A stretch of DNA of 34,511 nt from Chitinophaga pinensis (GTDB lineage: Bacteria; Bacteroidota; Bacteroidia; NS11-12g; UBA955). Position 1 is the first letter of the stretch; the number at the start of each line of letters is the position of its first letter. A model generated the notes under the pieces. The model made no database searches and was not told the origin of the DNA. It worked only from the letters and a program-made list of their open reading frames with translations. The position numbers and the translations under genes are program-made. Positions 24,391 to 32,769 of this stretch are shown one piece after another. The stretch covers positions 1 to 34,511 of the forward strand of contig CAMDAF010000005.1 of assembly GCA_945888525.1 (NCBI GenBank). The letters run 5' to 3'.

Positions 24391-24863
24391 AAACCTTAAT
24401 TCTTCTCCGACACGCAAAAAGTGAAGATCCAAGTATTTTGAAAACAGATTTCAATCGGAATCTAAAAACAAAGGGCATAGACAACATTCATGCAGTAGCT
24501 AAAATATTTCTTGAATACAATATTCAACCTGATATCGTGTTATGCAGCGCTGCAAATAGAACAATTGAGACAATTGCTGAATTTCAAAAGGCAATCAACA
24601 CCGCATACAATGTTCAATATATGGAAGAGCTTTACCATGCATCAGCTTCCAATATTTTAGAAATAATTCAAAATCAGGATTCTAATGCAGATGTTGTGAT
24701 GGTGGTTGGTCATAATTTCGGCATTTCAGAACTGGCCTTATATCTTGGTGAAGAGGCATGCTCTGAATTGCCAACCTCGGGCTTGGTGGTTTTTCAATTT
24801 ACAAAACAAATACATGCTGGAGAAGGAAAATGTCTGCATTTTATAACACCTAAAACAATTTGA
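24387..24863 (+). CDS. SixA-like histidine phosphatase
   Basis: 158 residues from the ATG at 24387, overlapping the previous stop by four bases; the longer frame upstream lies inside DUF423. It is a small branch-2-free histidine phosphatase. The phospho-accepting site is LILLRHAKSED, and the second active-site His is in VVGHNFGISEL. The partial LCSAANRTIETI segment matches the position of the conserved Arg after strand 2 (SxAxRTxET). E. coli SixA removes phosphate from His of phosphorelay or PTS proteins; the target here is unknown. The TGA overlaps the TTG start of priA. Confidence 0.87.
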   Translation: MKTLILLRHAKSEDPSILKTDFNRNLKTKGIDNIHAVAKIFLEYNIQPDIVLCSAANRTIETIAEFQKAINTAYNVQYMEELYHASASNILEIIQNQDSNADVVMVVGHNFGISELALYLGEEACSELPTSGLVVFQFTKQIHAGEGKCLHFITPKTI

Positions 24864-27340
24864 ATTCAGATCCATTAAATATAGAAGCATCTGAATCTGG
24901 AGCCTTGTTCGCAGAGGTGGTTTTACCTCTTCCATTGCAAAAGTTATTTACGTACCGACTTCCTAGCGAGTTTTTCGAATTGGCAGTTGAAGGTAAACGG
25001 GTATTTGTTCCTTTTGGAAACAGAAAAGTTTACACTGGGATAATCGTTAAATTAACGACAGTGGCACCCAAAAATTATGAGGTGCTTAACATTATATCGA
25101 TTATCGACGATAATCCAATTATTGACCAAAGTCAATTGGTTTTTTGGCAATGGATAGCCGATTATTATATGTGTGGCCTTGGAGAAGTTATGTCTGCGGC
25201 TTTGCCTGCTGGTTTAAAAATGGCCAGCGAAACTTTTATTGCGCTGCAAGATGATTTGTTTTACGAAGAATCCGAATTGGATGACCGTGAAGTAAAAATA
25301 TTAGAGGCCCTTAAAGGGAAAGATAAGCTTCGGATTTCTGAATTAGAAACTGTGCTTAAATCAAAGTCCTCTTTGGTCAAAATTATTAAAAGTTTGTATG
25401 AAAGACAGCTTATTGTGATGTTTGAGGATGTCTCTGAAACCTACAAACCCAAGAAAATAACAAGAATCAAAATTAAAGACAATTTAAGCGAATCTGAAAT
25501 CGAAATGCTTTTAAATGAATTAGAAAAGAAAGCAAAGAATCAATTTCAAGCGTTTTTAGTTTTACTTTCTCAAGCCAATAAAGACGCAATTAAATCAGAT
25601 TTACTTAAAAATTTCAATCTCCAAGCCACAGCATTGAAATCTCTTGTAGACAAAGGGTTCCTAGAGCAGTATCAGGTTGAAGCATCTAGATTTCAAAATA
25701 GAGAAATTATTGAACAAAAATACAAATTAAGCGCAGAACAAAATTCTGCATTTCAAAGCATTATAAATTATTTTAACCAAAGTAAAAATGTATTGCTTTA
25801 CGGTGCTACCTCATCTGGTAAAACCTTCATTTATATTGAATTAATAAAGTCAGCCTTAAAAAAAGGAAAATCCGTTTTGTATTTAATCCCAGAAATTGCA
25901 TTAACGGAACAATTAATCCAACGCCTTGAATTATATTTTGGTTCGGAAATGATGGTATCACACTCTAGATTTAGCAAAAACGAAAAGGTAGAAATATGGA
26001 ATAAAGTGAAGTCGGGAGAGGTGAAGCTTATTTTAGGTTCTCGGTCTTCATTATTCATGCCACTTCAAAATCTAGGACTAATTATTATAGATGAAGAACA
26101 CGAACCCGCTTTCAAACAATATGAGAAAGCACCAAGATACCACGCAAGAGACGCAGCTCTAGTGTTAGCAAAATCGATGGGGGCTCGAGTCCTTTTAGGG
26201 TCAGCAACACCTTCGGTCGAAACCTATCAAAACGCGCTTTTGGGGAAATATGGCTTGGTTAAATTGCCTGAAATGTATGGAAAAGCCTTAAATACCAAGA
26301 TTCTTTTTGCAGACATTAAAGAAGAAACTAAGGAGAAAACGATGTCAGGTGTTTTCACAGAGCAGCTGATGGTAAAATTAAGGCTATTGCAACAGGAAAA
26401 GTCTCAAGCCATTTTGTTTCAGAATAGAAAGGGATATGTTCCTATGTTAGAATGCAGCACATGTGGTTGGGTAAGCAAGTGCATCAATTGCGATATAGCT
26501 TTAACTTATTATAAGTATTCAAACAATTTGAGATGCCATTATTGTGGTTTTAGTCAAGCAAATATTAGCAAATGTCAAGCGTGCGGAAACAATTCAATGA
26601 GCATTCAAGGTTTTGGGACAGAGAGAATAACTGAGGAATTGCAAAATCTAATGCCTGAACTTAGAATTATGCGTTTCGACCAAGACAGTACAAAGAAAAA
26701 AAATGCTTTCCGAAATTTACTAAATGATTTTGAAGCAGGCGCTGCCGATGTAATGGTTGGGACTCAAATTGCCGTCAAAGGATTGGATTATGGCAACGTT
26801 CAGTTGACCGCTGTTATCAATGCCGATCAGCTATTAAATTTTCCGGACTTTAGATCACACGAACGGACCTTTCAATTGTTGCATCAATTATCAGGCAGGG
26901 CAGGCAGACAAGGAAGACAGGGGGAAATGATCATTCAAACTAGGCAAGTGAATCATCCTGTTTTACAATTTGTATCCAATAACGATTACGAGGGATTTTA
27001 CCAACAACAAATTTTAGAAAGGGAGCAATTTAATTATGCGCCTTTTTCTAAGATGATAAAAATAACTTTGAAGCACAAGTCAGCGGATGAAATTCAATTA
27101 GCCACATCAGAATTTGCAAAATTATTGAAATTACAATTGGGGGAGATGGTTCTTGGGCCAGAGACACCTTTTGTTTCTAAAATTAGAAATCTTTATATTA
27201 GGAATTTGCTTATAAAGATAGACGCAGAAAAAAACAATCCAAAAAAGATTAAGACTTTTATTGGTAAAACCTTTGATTATTTAGTCTTAAGAGACAATAT
27301 TAAAGGATTGCAGATAATTGCAGATGTTGATCCACAATAA
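24860..27340 (+). CDS. priA: Primosomal protein N' (replication restart helicase)
   Basis: 826 residues, a superfamily 2 helicase that reloads the replisome at stalled forks. The N-terminal 3'-DNA-end binding domain is present (FAEVVLPLPLQKLFTYRLP and PFGNRKVYTGIIV). Walker A is GATSSGKT at 315-322 and the Walker B box DEEH is at 411-414, followed by YHARDAAL. From Cys532 there are four CxxC-type pairs for two zinc ions. Helicase motifs V and VI appear as GTQIAVKGLDY and QLSGRAGRQGRQG. It starts with TTG in a TTGA overlap with the phosphatase gene; no in-frame ATG occurs before residue about 110, so TTG is accepted. Its stop directly abuts that of the converging response regulator. Confidence 0.95.
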   Translation: MNSDPLNIEASESGALFAEVVLPLPLQKLFTYRLPSEFFELAVEGKRVFVPFGNRKVYTGIIVKLTTVAPKNYEVLNIISIIDDNPIIDQSQLVFWQWIADYYMCGLGEVMSAALPAGLKMASETFIALQDDLFYEESELDDREVKILEALKGKDKLRISELETVLKSKSSLVKIIKSLYERQLIVMFEDVSETYKPKKITRIKIKDNLSESEIEMLLNELEKKAKNQFQAFLVLLSQANKDAIKSDLLKNFNLQATALKSLVDKGFLEQYQVEASRFQNREIIEQKYKLSAEQNSAFQSIINYFNQSKNVLLYGATSSGKTFIYIELIKSALKKGKSVLYLIPEIALTEQLIQRLELYFGSEMMVSHSRFSKNEKVEIWNKVKSGEVKLILGSRSSLFMPLQNLGLIIIDEEHEPAFKQYEKAPRYHARDAALVLAKSMGARVLLGSATPSVETYQNALLGKYGLVKLPEMYGKALNTKILFADIKEETKEKTMSGVFTEQLMVKLRLLQQEKSQAILFQNRKGYVPMLECSTCGWVSKCINCDIALTYYKYSNNLRCHYCGFSQANISKCQACGNNSMSIQGFGTERITEELQNLMPELRIMRFDQDSTKKKNAFRNLLNDFEAGAADVMVGTQIAVKGLDYGNVQLTAVINADQLLNFPDFRSHERTFQLLHQLSGRAGRQGRQGEMIIQTRQVNHPVLQFVSNNDYEGFYQQQILEREQFNYAPFSKMIKITLKHKSADEIQLATSEFAKLLKLQLGEMVLGPETPFVSKIRNLYIRNLLIKIDAEKNNPKKIKTFIGKTFDYLVLRDNIKGLQIIADVDPQ

Positions 27341-27733
27341 CTAATCAGCGACTAACCTCAAAATTTTATCAAGTTTTTGAATGGTTAAAGGCTTGGTAAT
27401 AAAGTCTTTTATTTCAGCATATTGAAAGGATTTTTGTTTATCAGTAGGGTCAATAGAAGATGTAAATACAAATGCAGGGATCTTGGTGTTTAATTTTCTA
27501 AATTCTTCAATAAAATCCCATCCGTTCATCACCGGCATATTTATATCAAATAGGATAACCTCTGGTATGTTTTCTCCTCTCTCAATTGAAAATTTCAAAC
27601 GTTCAATTGCCGCGCTCGCATCGGTAAATGTTTCTACTTTTTCAGAAAACTCTACTTTTTTAAGGAGCTTGTCTGTTAGATAAATGATAATTTCATCATC
27701 ATCAATGATGTATGCCAAGTCAATTTTTCTCAT
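27341..27733 (-). CDS. Single-domain response regulator
   Basis: 130 residues, only a CheY-like receiver domain. The acidic pocket is Asp11-Asp13, the phosphorylation site Asp63 in FDINMPVMNGWDF, the switch Thr91 (VFTSS) and Lys114 (FITKPLT). There is no output domain, so it would signal by protein contact, often within a phosphorelay. Its ATG overlaps the remains of a histidine kinase reading frame whose TGA lies inside its first codons. The gene was thus probably once the downstream partner of that kinase. It is now an orphan. No clear promoter box was found directly upstream. Confidence 0.93.
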   Translation of the reverse strand: MRKIDLAYIIDDDEIIIYLTDKLLKKVEFSEKVETFTDASAAIERLKFSIERGENIPEVILFDINMPVMNGWDFIEEFRKLNTKIPAFVFTSSIDPTDKQKSFQYAEIKDFITKPLTIQKLDKILRLVAD

Positions 27734-27850
27734 AAAAATAAATTTTAAATATAGTTCCTTTTCCTAATGTTGATTCAATTTTACTTTGCATTAATTCTAT
27801 TTGGTTTTAATATCAAAACACCAAGTTCCTAATCCTTCAATTCTTTGTGC
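27720..27850 (-). pseudogene. Remnant of a PAS histidine kinase
   Basis: Two short pieces in kinase order lie directly upstream of the response regulator. In one frame (27850 down to 27797) the translation AQRIEGLGTWCFDIKTK is the typical start of a PAS domain, ended by TAG. In another frame (27806 down to 27720) IELMQSKIESTLGKGTIFKIYF, split here as IELMQSK and IESTLGKGTIFKIYF, is the end of a HATPase domain with its G2 box. It closes with YEKN and a TGA that overlaps the response regulator start. Everything between (PAS core, His helix, most of the ATPase) is missing, so an internal deletion with frame change is inferred. The pieces are short, but both motifs, their order, strand and position agree. 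Confidence 0.55.
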
Positions 27851-28286
27851 TTAATAACAAACACTTTTGATTTGTTTTCTGTTCAGCAATATCCCCCCGC
27901 AACACGGGCTATATTTTCAAAATCTAAATCCAACATAGGATGAAGCCTCTTTTCTTGTACTTATTCCATTTAACAAATCTGTAGCAAATTTAAAATTATT
28001 ATCTACAATTTTAAAATTATTAATGCACATAGTTTTAATGCAATATATTGAATATTATAAAGTAGTGAAATTTATTGCCTTATTTAATTAAATAACAGAA
28101 AATTTTCTACAAAATTGACAAGAGGTAATTGTATCTTCATAATTAAAACAACTTAATTTTAGTGCTTAAGGAAATAGTTCCCTTTGAAAGAAAGGTATAG
28201 AATAAAATTTTCCTACATAAAATAATAGATAATTGGTAGTCAATTTTCTTAGACACCCAAAGCTTAAATAAGGGCAAAAGTTTTTT
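27734..28286. other. Gene-poor region with gene remains
   Basis: A 553-base AT-rich stretch without an intact gene between the response regulator and rluD. Its left part holds the kinase remnant (27720-27850) and a second protein-end remnant (27917-28071), both on the minus strand. Further right I see only a perfect 12-base palindrome AGAAAATTTTCT at 28097-28108 and an 18-codon frame (minus strand, ATG at 28140) with no clear meaning. No RNA gene or terminator is evident. Confidence 0.6.
27917..28071 (-). pseudogene. Possible C-terminal remnant of an FGE-fold or barrel protein
   Basis: The minus strand is open for about 50 codons without a start, ending in LLNGISTRKEASSYVGFRF and TGA. This closely resembles the last strand of FGE-sulfatase-fold proteins: compare ASSHIGFRY in domain 1 of the protein at 17444-19066. 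It also resembles the aromatic C-terminal strand of outer membrane barrels. The 25 codons before it are less protein-like. It is probably the decayed end of a secreted protein gene, but the match is short. Confidence 0.35.
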
Positions 28287-29300
28287 TTAGGAGACAAAAG
28301 TTCGAATCTTAGTCAGGACGCTACTGAAATCCTCAGGTAAATCAGAATTAAAATCCATCCATTTCTTGCTCTCTGGGTGCACAAATGCCAAGGTCTTTGC
28401 ATGCAAGGCCTGTCTGCTCATTATTTCAAAACAATTTTGGATGAATGAGTCAAATTTAGGAAACTTAGCATGCGACAACACTTTTAACCCACCATAGGCC
28501 TCGTCAGCAAATAATGTGTGGCCAATATATTTCATATGGGCCCTTATTTGATGGGTCCTTCCAGTTTCCAATTTGCATTCAATCAACGTGCAAAATCCAA
28601 ACCTTTCCAGCACCTTGTAATGGGTAACTGCGTGCTTGCCAATACTTGGATCCTCAAAAACAGCCGATAGTCTTCTGTCTTTCAAATCGCGGCTTATATT
28701 ACCCGTAACTGTTCCACTGTCGTTTTTCACATCTCCCCAAACCAAGGCATTGTAAATCCTTTGTATGCTGTGGTCGTAAAACTGTTTTGCTAGATGCACC
28801 AAAGCACTTTCAGATTTCGCTACCAAAATCAAACCACTGGTGTCTTTATCAATTCTATGAACCAATCCCGGACGCATCTCATCTGAATATTCAGGCAACT
28901 TGCTGATGTGAAATAACAAGGCGTTGACCAAAGTTCCATTGTAATTGTTGTATCCTGGATGGACCACCATTCCTGCCTCTTTGTTGACCAAAACCAAAGA
29001 CTCATCTTCGTAAACAATCGTAATTGGAATGTTTTCAGCAATTAATTCAGGATTTCTTGGCGGATTTGGCAGAACGACTGTAACAATATCAGCTGGTTTT
29101 ATCTGATAATTGCTCTTTACAATCCGCTGATTTACCAATACACTACCAACCTCTATGCCTTTTTGAACCTTTGTTCTAGTGGCATTTTCAATACGCATGG
29201 TGAGGAATTTATCCAAACGCATGGGCTCTTGTCCTTTGTCTGCAATAAATCTATAATGCTCAAATAAATCTTGTTCGTCTAGTGGTTCTTCGGTATTCAA
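28287..29300 (-). CDS. rluD: 23S rRNA pseudouridine synthase, RluD family
   Basis: About 337 residues. An S4 RNA-binding domain (PMRLDKFLTMRI to GSVLVNQRIVKSNYQI) precedes the RluA-type catalytic domain. The catalytic Asp is in LVHRIDKDTSGLILVA, supported by HPGYNNYNGTLVNAL and ETGRTHQIRAHMKYIGH. It makes pseudouridines in helix 69 of 23S rRNA if it is a true RluD. There is no ATG before the conserved LFEHYRFIADKGQ segment. A frame opening at TTG 29327 contains a -7 box (TAACTTTG, 29309-29316), so I prefer the TTG at 29300, eight bases after that box. The start is the least certain part. Confidence 0.92.
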   Translation of the reverse strand: MNTEEPLDEQDLFEHYRFIADKGQEPMRLDKFLTMRIENATRTKVQKGIEVGSVLVNQRIVKSNYQIKPADIVTVVLPNPPRNPELIAENIPITIVYEDESLVLVNKEAGMVVHPGYNNYNGTLVNALLFHISKLPEYSDEMRPGLVHRIDKDTSGLILVAKSESALVHLAKQFYDHSIQRIYNALVWGDVKNDSGTVTGNISRDLKDRRLSAVFEDPSIGKHAVTHYKVLERFGFCTLIECKLETGRTHQIRAHMKYIGHTLFADEAYGGLKVLSHAKFPKFDSFIQNCFEIMSRQALHAKTLAFVHPESKKWMDFNSDLPEDFSSVLTKIRTFVS

Positions 29301-29308
29301 ATCGTTTG

Positions 29309-29316
29309 CAAAGTTA
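29309..29316 (-). promoter_or_regulatory. -7 box of rluD
   Basis: On the minus strand TAACTTTG followed by CA fits TAnnTTTG. It decides between the TTG at 29327 (upstream of the box) and the TTG at 29300 (eight bases after it). Confidence 0.5.
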
Positions 29317-29383
29317 TAATATAACAATAAATTTAGGTGAATAAAACATTAAATTGGTTATTTTCGCAGCAAATTTCAATTTA

Positions 29384-30370
29384 ATGACAGAAATAAACCA
29401 CGAATTTGCTTTAACTAATTTTTACAATCAAATTCGATTTGCTCTAGATAATTTTAAATCTCATGGTTTAAACTCAGCACAATTCAACAATGTTATCATT
29501 GGTGGCTTAGGTGGTTCAGGAATAGGCGGAAGAATAGCTAAATCTTATTTTTCCGATAAAGTAAATCTTCCAATAGAGGTATACAGCGATTATCAATTGC
29601 CAACTTATGCTTCTGCTGATTCTCTTGTTATCCTTAGTTCATACAGTGGTTTAACAGAAGAGACCTTGGCCATGTATGAAGAAGCAAGAAGTAAATCTTG
29701 TACAATTGTTTGTATCACTTCAGGCGGAACTTTGCTTGAATGGGTTAAAAGAGACAATGTTCCCTATTATATTGTAGAAACAGGTTACCAACCAAGAATG
29801 GCACTAGGTTTTTCGCTGACTTACAATTTACTGATTTTATCAGAGTTGTTTGGCCTTGATTTGATTCCTGAAATAAACGCTATTTCTAGTATTTACAAGA
29901 ACCTTCAAATAGAGCAAGAAAGAGCCAATGAGATGCTGGCTCATTTTAGCAACAAGCTTGACAATAAGTTTGTGATCGTAGCTGATGGAATTACTGAATC
30001 AATCGGGATACGTTTTTGTCAACAGATTCAAGAAAATGCAAAAATTGAAGCATTCATAAATGTTCTCCCTGAGGCCAACCATAATGTATTTGAAACCTAT
30101 TACGGCATATTACCAAGCAATTTTATATTTTTAAATAGCCAGTCAAATGATCGAAATAAAGGCCGTTTTGCTTACTTAAAACAATTGTTAGAAAAACAAG
30201 GCAACACGATTTTTGAAATTAATTTAGACAATTCAAGCCTTACCGAATTGCTCAAAACGATTTATATGACCGATTGGTTTTCTATTTATCTATCAAATGA
30301 AAAAGGTGCTGATAATATGACAGTTCCTAATATTAGCGGATTAAAATCTTTCCTTTTAACATTTAAATAA
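29384..30370 (+). CDS. SIS-domain phosphoglucose/phosphomannose isomerase-like protein
   Basis: 328 residues from the ATG at 29384. Two SIS sugar-isomerase halves are visible. The first has IIGGLGGSGIGGRIAKSYF and ILSSYSGLTEETLAMYEEA, which bind the phosphosugar. The second has VIVADGITESIGIRFCQQI and the segment INVLPEANHNVFETY, close to the catalytic Glu-x-Asn-His motif of bifunctional PGI/PMI enzymes. Such enzymes interconvert glucose-6-P or mannose-6-P with fructose-6-P. A role in sugar nucleotide supply is possible. The next gene begins two bases after the stop, suggesting an operon. The exact substrate is not certain from sequence. Confidence 0.83.
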   Translation: MTEINHEFALTNFYNQIRFALDNFKSHGLNSAQFNNVIIGGLGGSGIGGRIAKSYFSDKVNLPIEVYSDYQLPTYASADSLVILSSYSGLTEETLAMYEEARSKSCTIVCITSGGTLLEWVKRDNVPYYIVETGYQPRMALGFSLTYNLLILSELFGLDLIPEINAISSIYKNLQIEQERANEMLAHFSNKLDNKFVIVADGITESIGIRFCQQIQENAKIEAFINVLPEANHNVFETYYGILPSNFIFLNSQSNDRNKGRFAYLKQLLEKQGNTIFEINLDNSSLTELLKTIYMTDWFSIYLSNEKGADNMTVPNISGLKSFLLTFK

Positions 30371-30371
30371 A

Positions 30372-31391
30372 ATGAAAATCCTAACTTTTATAAACCAAAA
30401 CCAGTCGCTAAGATTGGGCTTATTGGTTAATGGAAATATTTATGATGTGAACAACATCAATTCTTCAATTCCGAATAATATGCTTGAGTTTCTTGATTTA
30501 GGTGAATTCGGAATGGAAGCTATGCGGGTGCTTGAAAGGAACATTGCTGAAGGTAAAATTGATCAGGTATCTCTTGTATTTGATGAAAATATTTTATCAG
30601 CGCCAATTCCAAATCCAACAAGTTGTAGAGATGGCTATGCATTTAGACAGCACGTAGCTGCTGCTAGAAGAAATAGAGGCGTACCAATGATTCCTGAATT
30701 TGATGAATATCCAATTTTTTACTTCACCAACCATAATGCAATCCAAGGTCCTGGAGATATTTGGTGTATGCCAGATCATTTCCAGAAATTAGACTTTGAA
30801 CTTGAAGTGGCGGTTGTTATTGGGAAAAAAGGCAGAAACATCAAAGCAGAAAATGCAGATGAATACATTGCAGGTTACATGGTTATGAATGACATGAGCG
30901 CGAGAACTTTGCAAATGGAAGAAATGTTATTAAACCTAGGACCGGCCAAGGGCAAGGATTTTTCTACCGTAATAGGCCCATATCTGGTAACGCCTGATGA
31001 ATTAGAAAAGTACAAGGTGCCTGCCAAAAATAACCATGTAGGAAACAATTTTGCTTTGGATATGACCTGTCGTGTGAACGGCATAGAAGTGAGTAAGGGA
31101 AGTGTTTCAGATATGGATTGGACTTTTGCTGAAATTATTGAACGTTGCGCCTATGGTGTTGATGTTCTCCCGGGCGATGTAATAGGCTCTGGAACCGTTG
31201 GTACTGGTTGTTTTTTAGAACTAAACGGAACAGGCTTGTTGAACAATAAGGATTTCAAACCTCAATGGCTTCAAGCCAATGACGTTGTTGAAATGGAGAT
31301 TACTGGCTTGGGTTTATTGAGAAACACCATAAAAGCGGTTGATACCGATTTCTCAATTTTGGCAAAAAAGAAGAAACCGCTCAGCATCTAA
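30372..31391 (+). CDS. Fumarylacetoacetate hydrolase family protein
   Basis: 339 residues. The FAH fold is evident from the metal-binding segment LDFELEVAVVIGKKGRNIKA, followed by YIAGYMVMNDMSARTLQMEE, GKDFSTVIGPYLVTPDEL, and the C-terminal PGDVIGSGTVGTGCFLEL. The His preceding the core (RQHVAAARRNRG) matches the position of the catalytic His of true fumarylacetoacetases and related hydrolases. The N-terminal 100 residues form the usual small domain. It may cleave fumarylacetoacetate in tyrosine breakdown, or a related acylpyruvate. No hmgA or hpd is in the window to decide. It is translated two bases after the isomerase gene. Confidence 0.87.
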   Translation: MKILTFINQNQSLRLGLLVNGNIYDVNNINSSIPNNMLEFLDLGEFGMEAMRVLERNIAEGKIDQVSLVFDENILSAPIPNPTSCRDGYAFRQHVAAARRNRGVPMIPEFDEYPIFYFTNHNAIQGPGDIWCMPDHFQKLDFELEVAVVIGKKGRNIKAENADEYIAGYMVMNDMSARTLQMEEMLLNLGPAKGKDFSTVIGPYLVTPDELEKYKVPAKNNHVGNNFALDMTCRVNGIEVSKGSVSDMDWTFAEIIERCAYGVDVLPGDVIGSGTVGTGCFLELNGTGLLNNKDFKPQWLQANDVVEMEITGLGLLRNTIKAVDTDFSILAKKKKPLSI

Positions 31392-31400
31392 GAGCTCTTC

Positions 31401-31424
31401 TTGAGCAAGCTCAATTGATTTTAT
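31401..31424 (+). terminator. Weak terminator-like hairpin after the FAH gene
   Basis: TTGAGC and GCTCAA are perfect arms around AA (or five pairs around CAAG), followed by an interrupted T-rich stretch (TTGATTTTAT). An overlapping palindrome AAGAGCTCTT lies just before it (31390-31399). The T run is poor, so termination is uncertain. Confidence 0.4.
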
Positions 31425-31475
31425 AATTTTCGTTTTATTTTCTCGGTATTTTTCAATAAATTCGAGTAAAGAATT

Positions 31476-31580
31476 ATGGAAACTAAAAAACTAAAAAACG
31501 CCTTTATTGATTTGAGAATCCCAAAAAGGCATTTTCCTTCTGCTGAATTTTATTGTTCTGTCGATCATAATTTTAATTAG
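31476..31580 (+). CDS. Possible 34-residue upstream ORF before dprA
   Basis: An ATG frame of 34 codons (start METKKLKNAF, end VDHNFN) whose TAG is two bases before the TTG start of dprA. The peptide is basic in its first half and has no recognised family. Its tight placement suggests it could feed ribosomes to the weak TTG start, but a chance frame in AT-rich DNA is equally possible. Confidence 0.25.
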   Translation: METKKLKNAFIDLRIPKRHFPSAEFYCSVDHNFN

Positions 31581-31582
31581 TT

Positions 31583-32692
31583 TTGGATCATTCAGAGTTA
31601 ATCTATCAAATTGCCATCACGAATGTTGATGGGATAGGGCCTTATTTGGCTAAAAATTTAATAGCATACTGTGGAAGTGCATCTGAGGTTTTCAAACAGA
31701 AAAAATCAGATCTAATAAAAATTCCAGGTATAGGTTCAATGACGGCTTCAAACATTTTTAAGTTTCAAAATTTCAACCCAATTGAATTGGAAATTGAATT
31801 GTTGGCAAAACACCAAATACAAGCATTGTTTTATTTGGATAAAGACTATCCCCAGCGCTTGAAGCATTGCGATGATTGTCCATTGGTCCTATTTTATAAA
31901 GGGAACACAAATTTAAACTCAAAAAGAATTATCTCAATCGTTGGCACTAGGAAGTCTACTTTCTATGGAAAGCAATTTACGGAAGAATTAATTCAAAGTT
32001 TAAAAAATTATGAGGTTATGGTCGTTAGTGGATTAGCCAGCGGCACAGATACCAATGCCCACAAATATTCGCTCATAAACAATCTTCCTACAATCGGCGT
32101 TTTAGGCCATGGATTGGGTACAATTTATCCAAGTTTTAACCACAAACTTGCTCTTGAAATGTGTGAAAATGGCGGATTGTTAACTGAGTACTTTTACCAA
32201 ACGCCTGGCAGTAAAGAAAATTTTCCGAAACGAAATAGAATCGTCGCAGGCATGTGCGATTCAATCATTGTAATTGAAAGTGGTATAAAAGGCGGTAGTT
32301 TAATTACAGCAGATCTAGCCAATCAATACAACCGAGATGTTTATGCTTTACCCGGTAAAATAAATGACCCTTGGAGCAATGGTTGCAACCGCCTTATCCA
32401 TAAAAATCAAGCTGCAATTATTACAGATATAGAAGGCCTGATCCACGATTTGAATTTAAGTGCGAATACGCATTCAAAACCCCAATTTATTCCTGATTTG
32501 TTTAATGGATTAGATGAAAATGAATTGAAAATCATGAAGGTTCTTGAAAATGAAAAGATGACAATTGACGCCTTGTTTTACCTCTTTGATTTTGAAATGG
32601 GGCAACTGGCATTCATTCTTTTAAATCTCGAACTTAAAAATATAGTGCGGGTTTTGCCTGGGAAACTTTACACTTTAAATCATGCAATGTAA
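31583..32692 (+). CDS. dprA: DNA processing protein DprA (Smf)
   Basis: 369 residues. An N-terminal helix-hairpin-helix region (VDGIGPYLAKNLIAYCG and KIPGIGSMTASNI) precedes the Rossmann-like DprA core. Core motifs are SIVGTRKSTFYGKQF, VVSGLASGTDTNAHKYSL, GVLGHGLGTIYPSFN, the FPKRNRIVAGM stretch and IESGIKGGSLITADLANQ. A C-terminal winged helix (about 310-369) ends in VRVLPGKLYTL. DprA loads RecA on incoming single-stranded DNA in natural transformation. The start is TTG 31583: in-frame stops lie directly upstream, and homologues begin at the same place before ELIYQIA. A TAGTTTTG sequence overlaps this codon and is likely not the promoter. Confidence 0.94.
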   Translation: MDHSELIYQIAITNVDGIGPYLAKNLIAYCGSASEVFKQKKSDLIKIPGIGSMTASNIFKFQNFNPIELEIELLAKHQIQALFYLDKDYPQRLKHCDDCPLVLFYKGNTNLNSKRIISIVGTRKSTFYGKQFTEELIQSLKNYEVMVVSGLASGTDTNAHKYSLINNLPTIGVLGHGLGTIYPSFNHKLALEMCENGGLLTEYFYQTPGSKENFPKRNRIVAGMCDSIIVIESGIKGGSLITADLANQYNRDVYALPGKINDPWSNGCNRLIHKNQAAIITDIEGLIHDLNLSANTHSKPQFIPDLFNGLDENELKIMKVLENEKMTIDALFYLFDFEMGQLAFILLNLELKNIVRVLPGKLYTLNHAM

Positions 32693-32769
32693 TTTTTAAC
32701 CCTTAAATCAATATTTCTCTCGATTCTAAATGAGCTATATTCTATTTTCATTTATATTTGAACTTTGTT

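Noticed and set aside
27341-27733. Response regulator itself as a pseudogene, given the decayed kinase next to it
   Set aside because: All phosphorylation-site residues (Asp11-13, Asp63, Thr91, Lys114) and full length are kept.
31497-31534. GCCTTT...AAAGGC pair before dprA as a terminator
   Set aside because: The loop is over 20 bases long and the stem is only six pairs.
31578-31585. TAGTTTTG as the promoter of dprA
   Set aside because: It overlaps the only plausible start codon, so transcription from it would miss the start.
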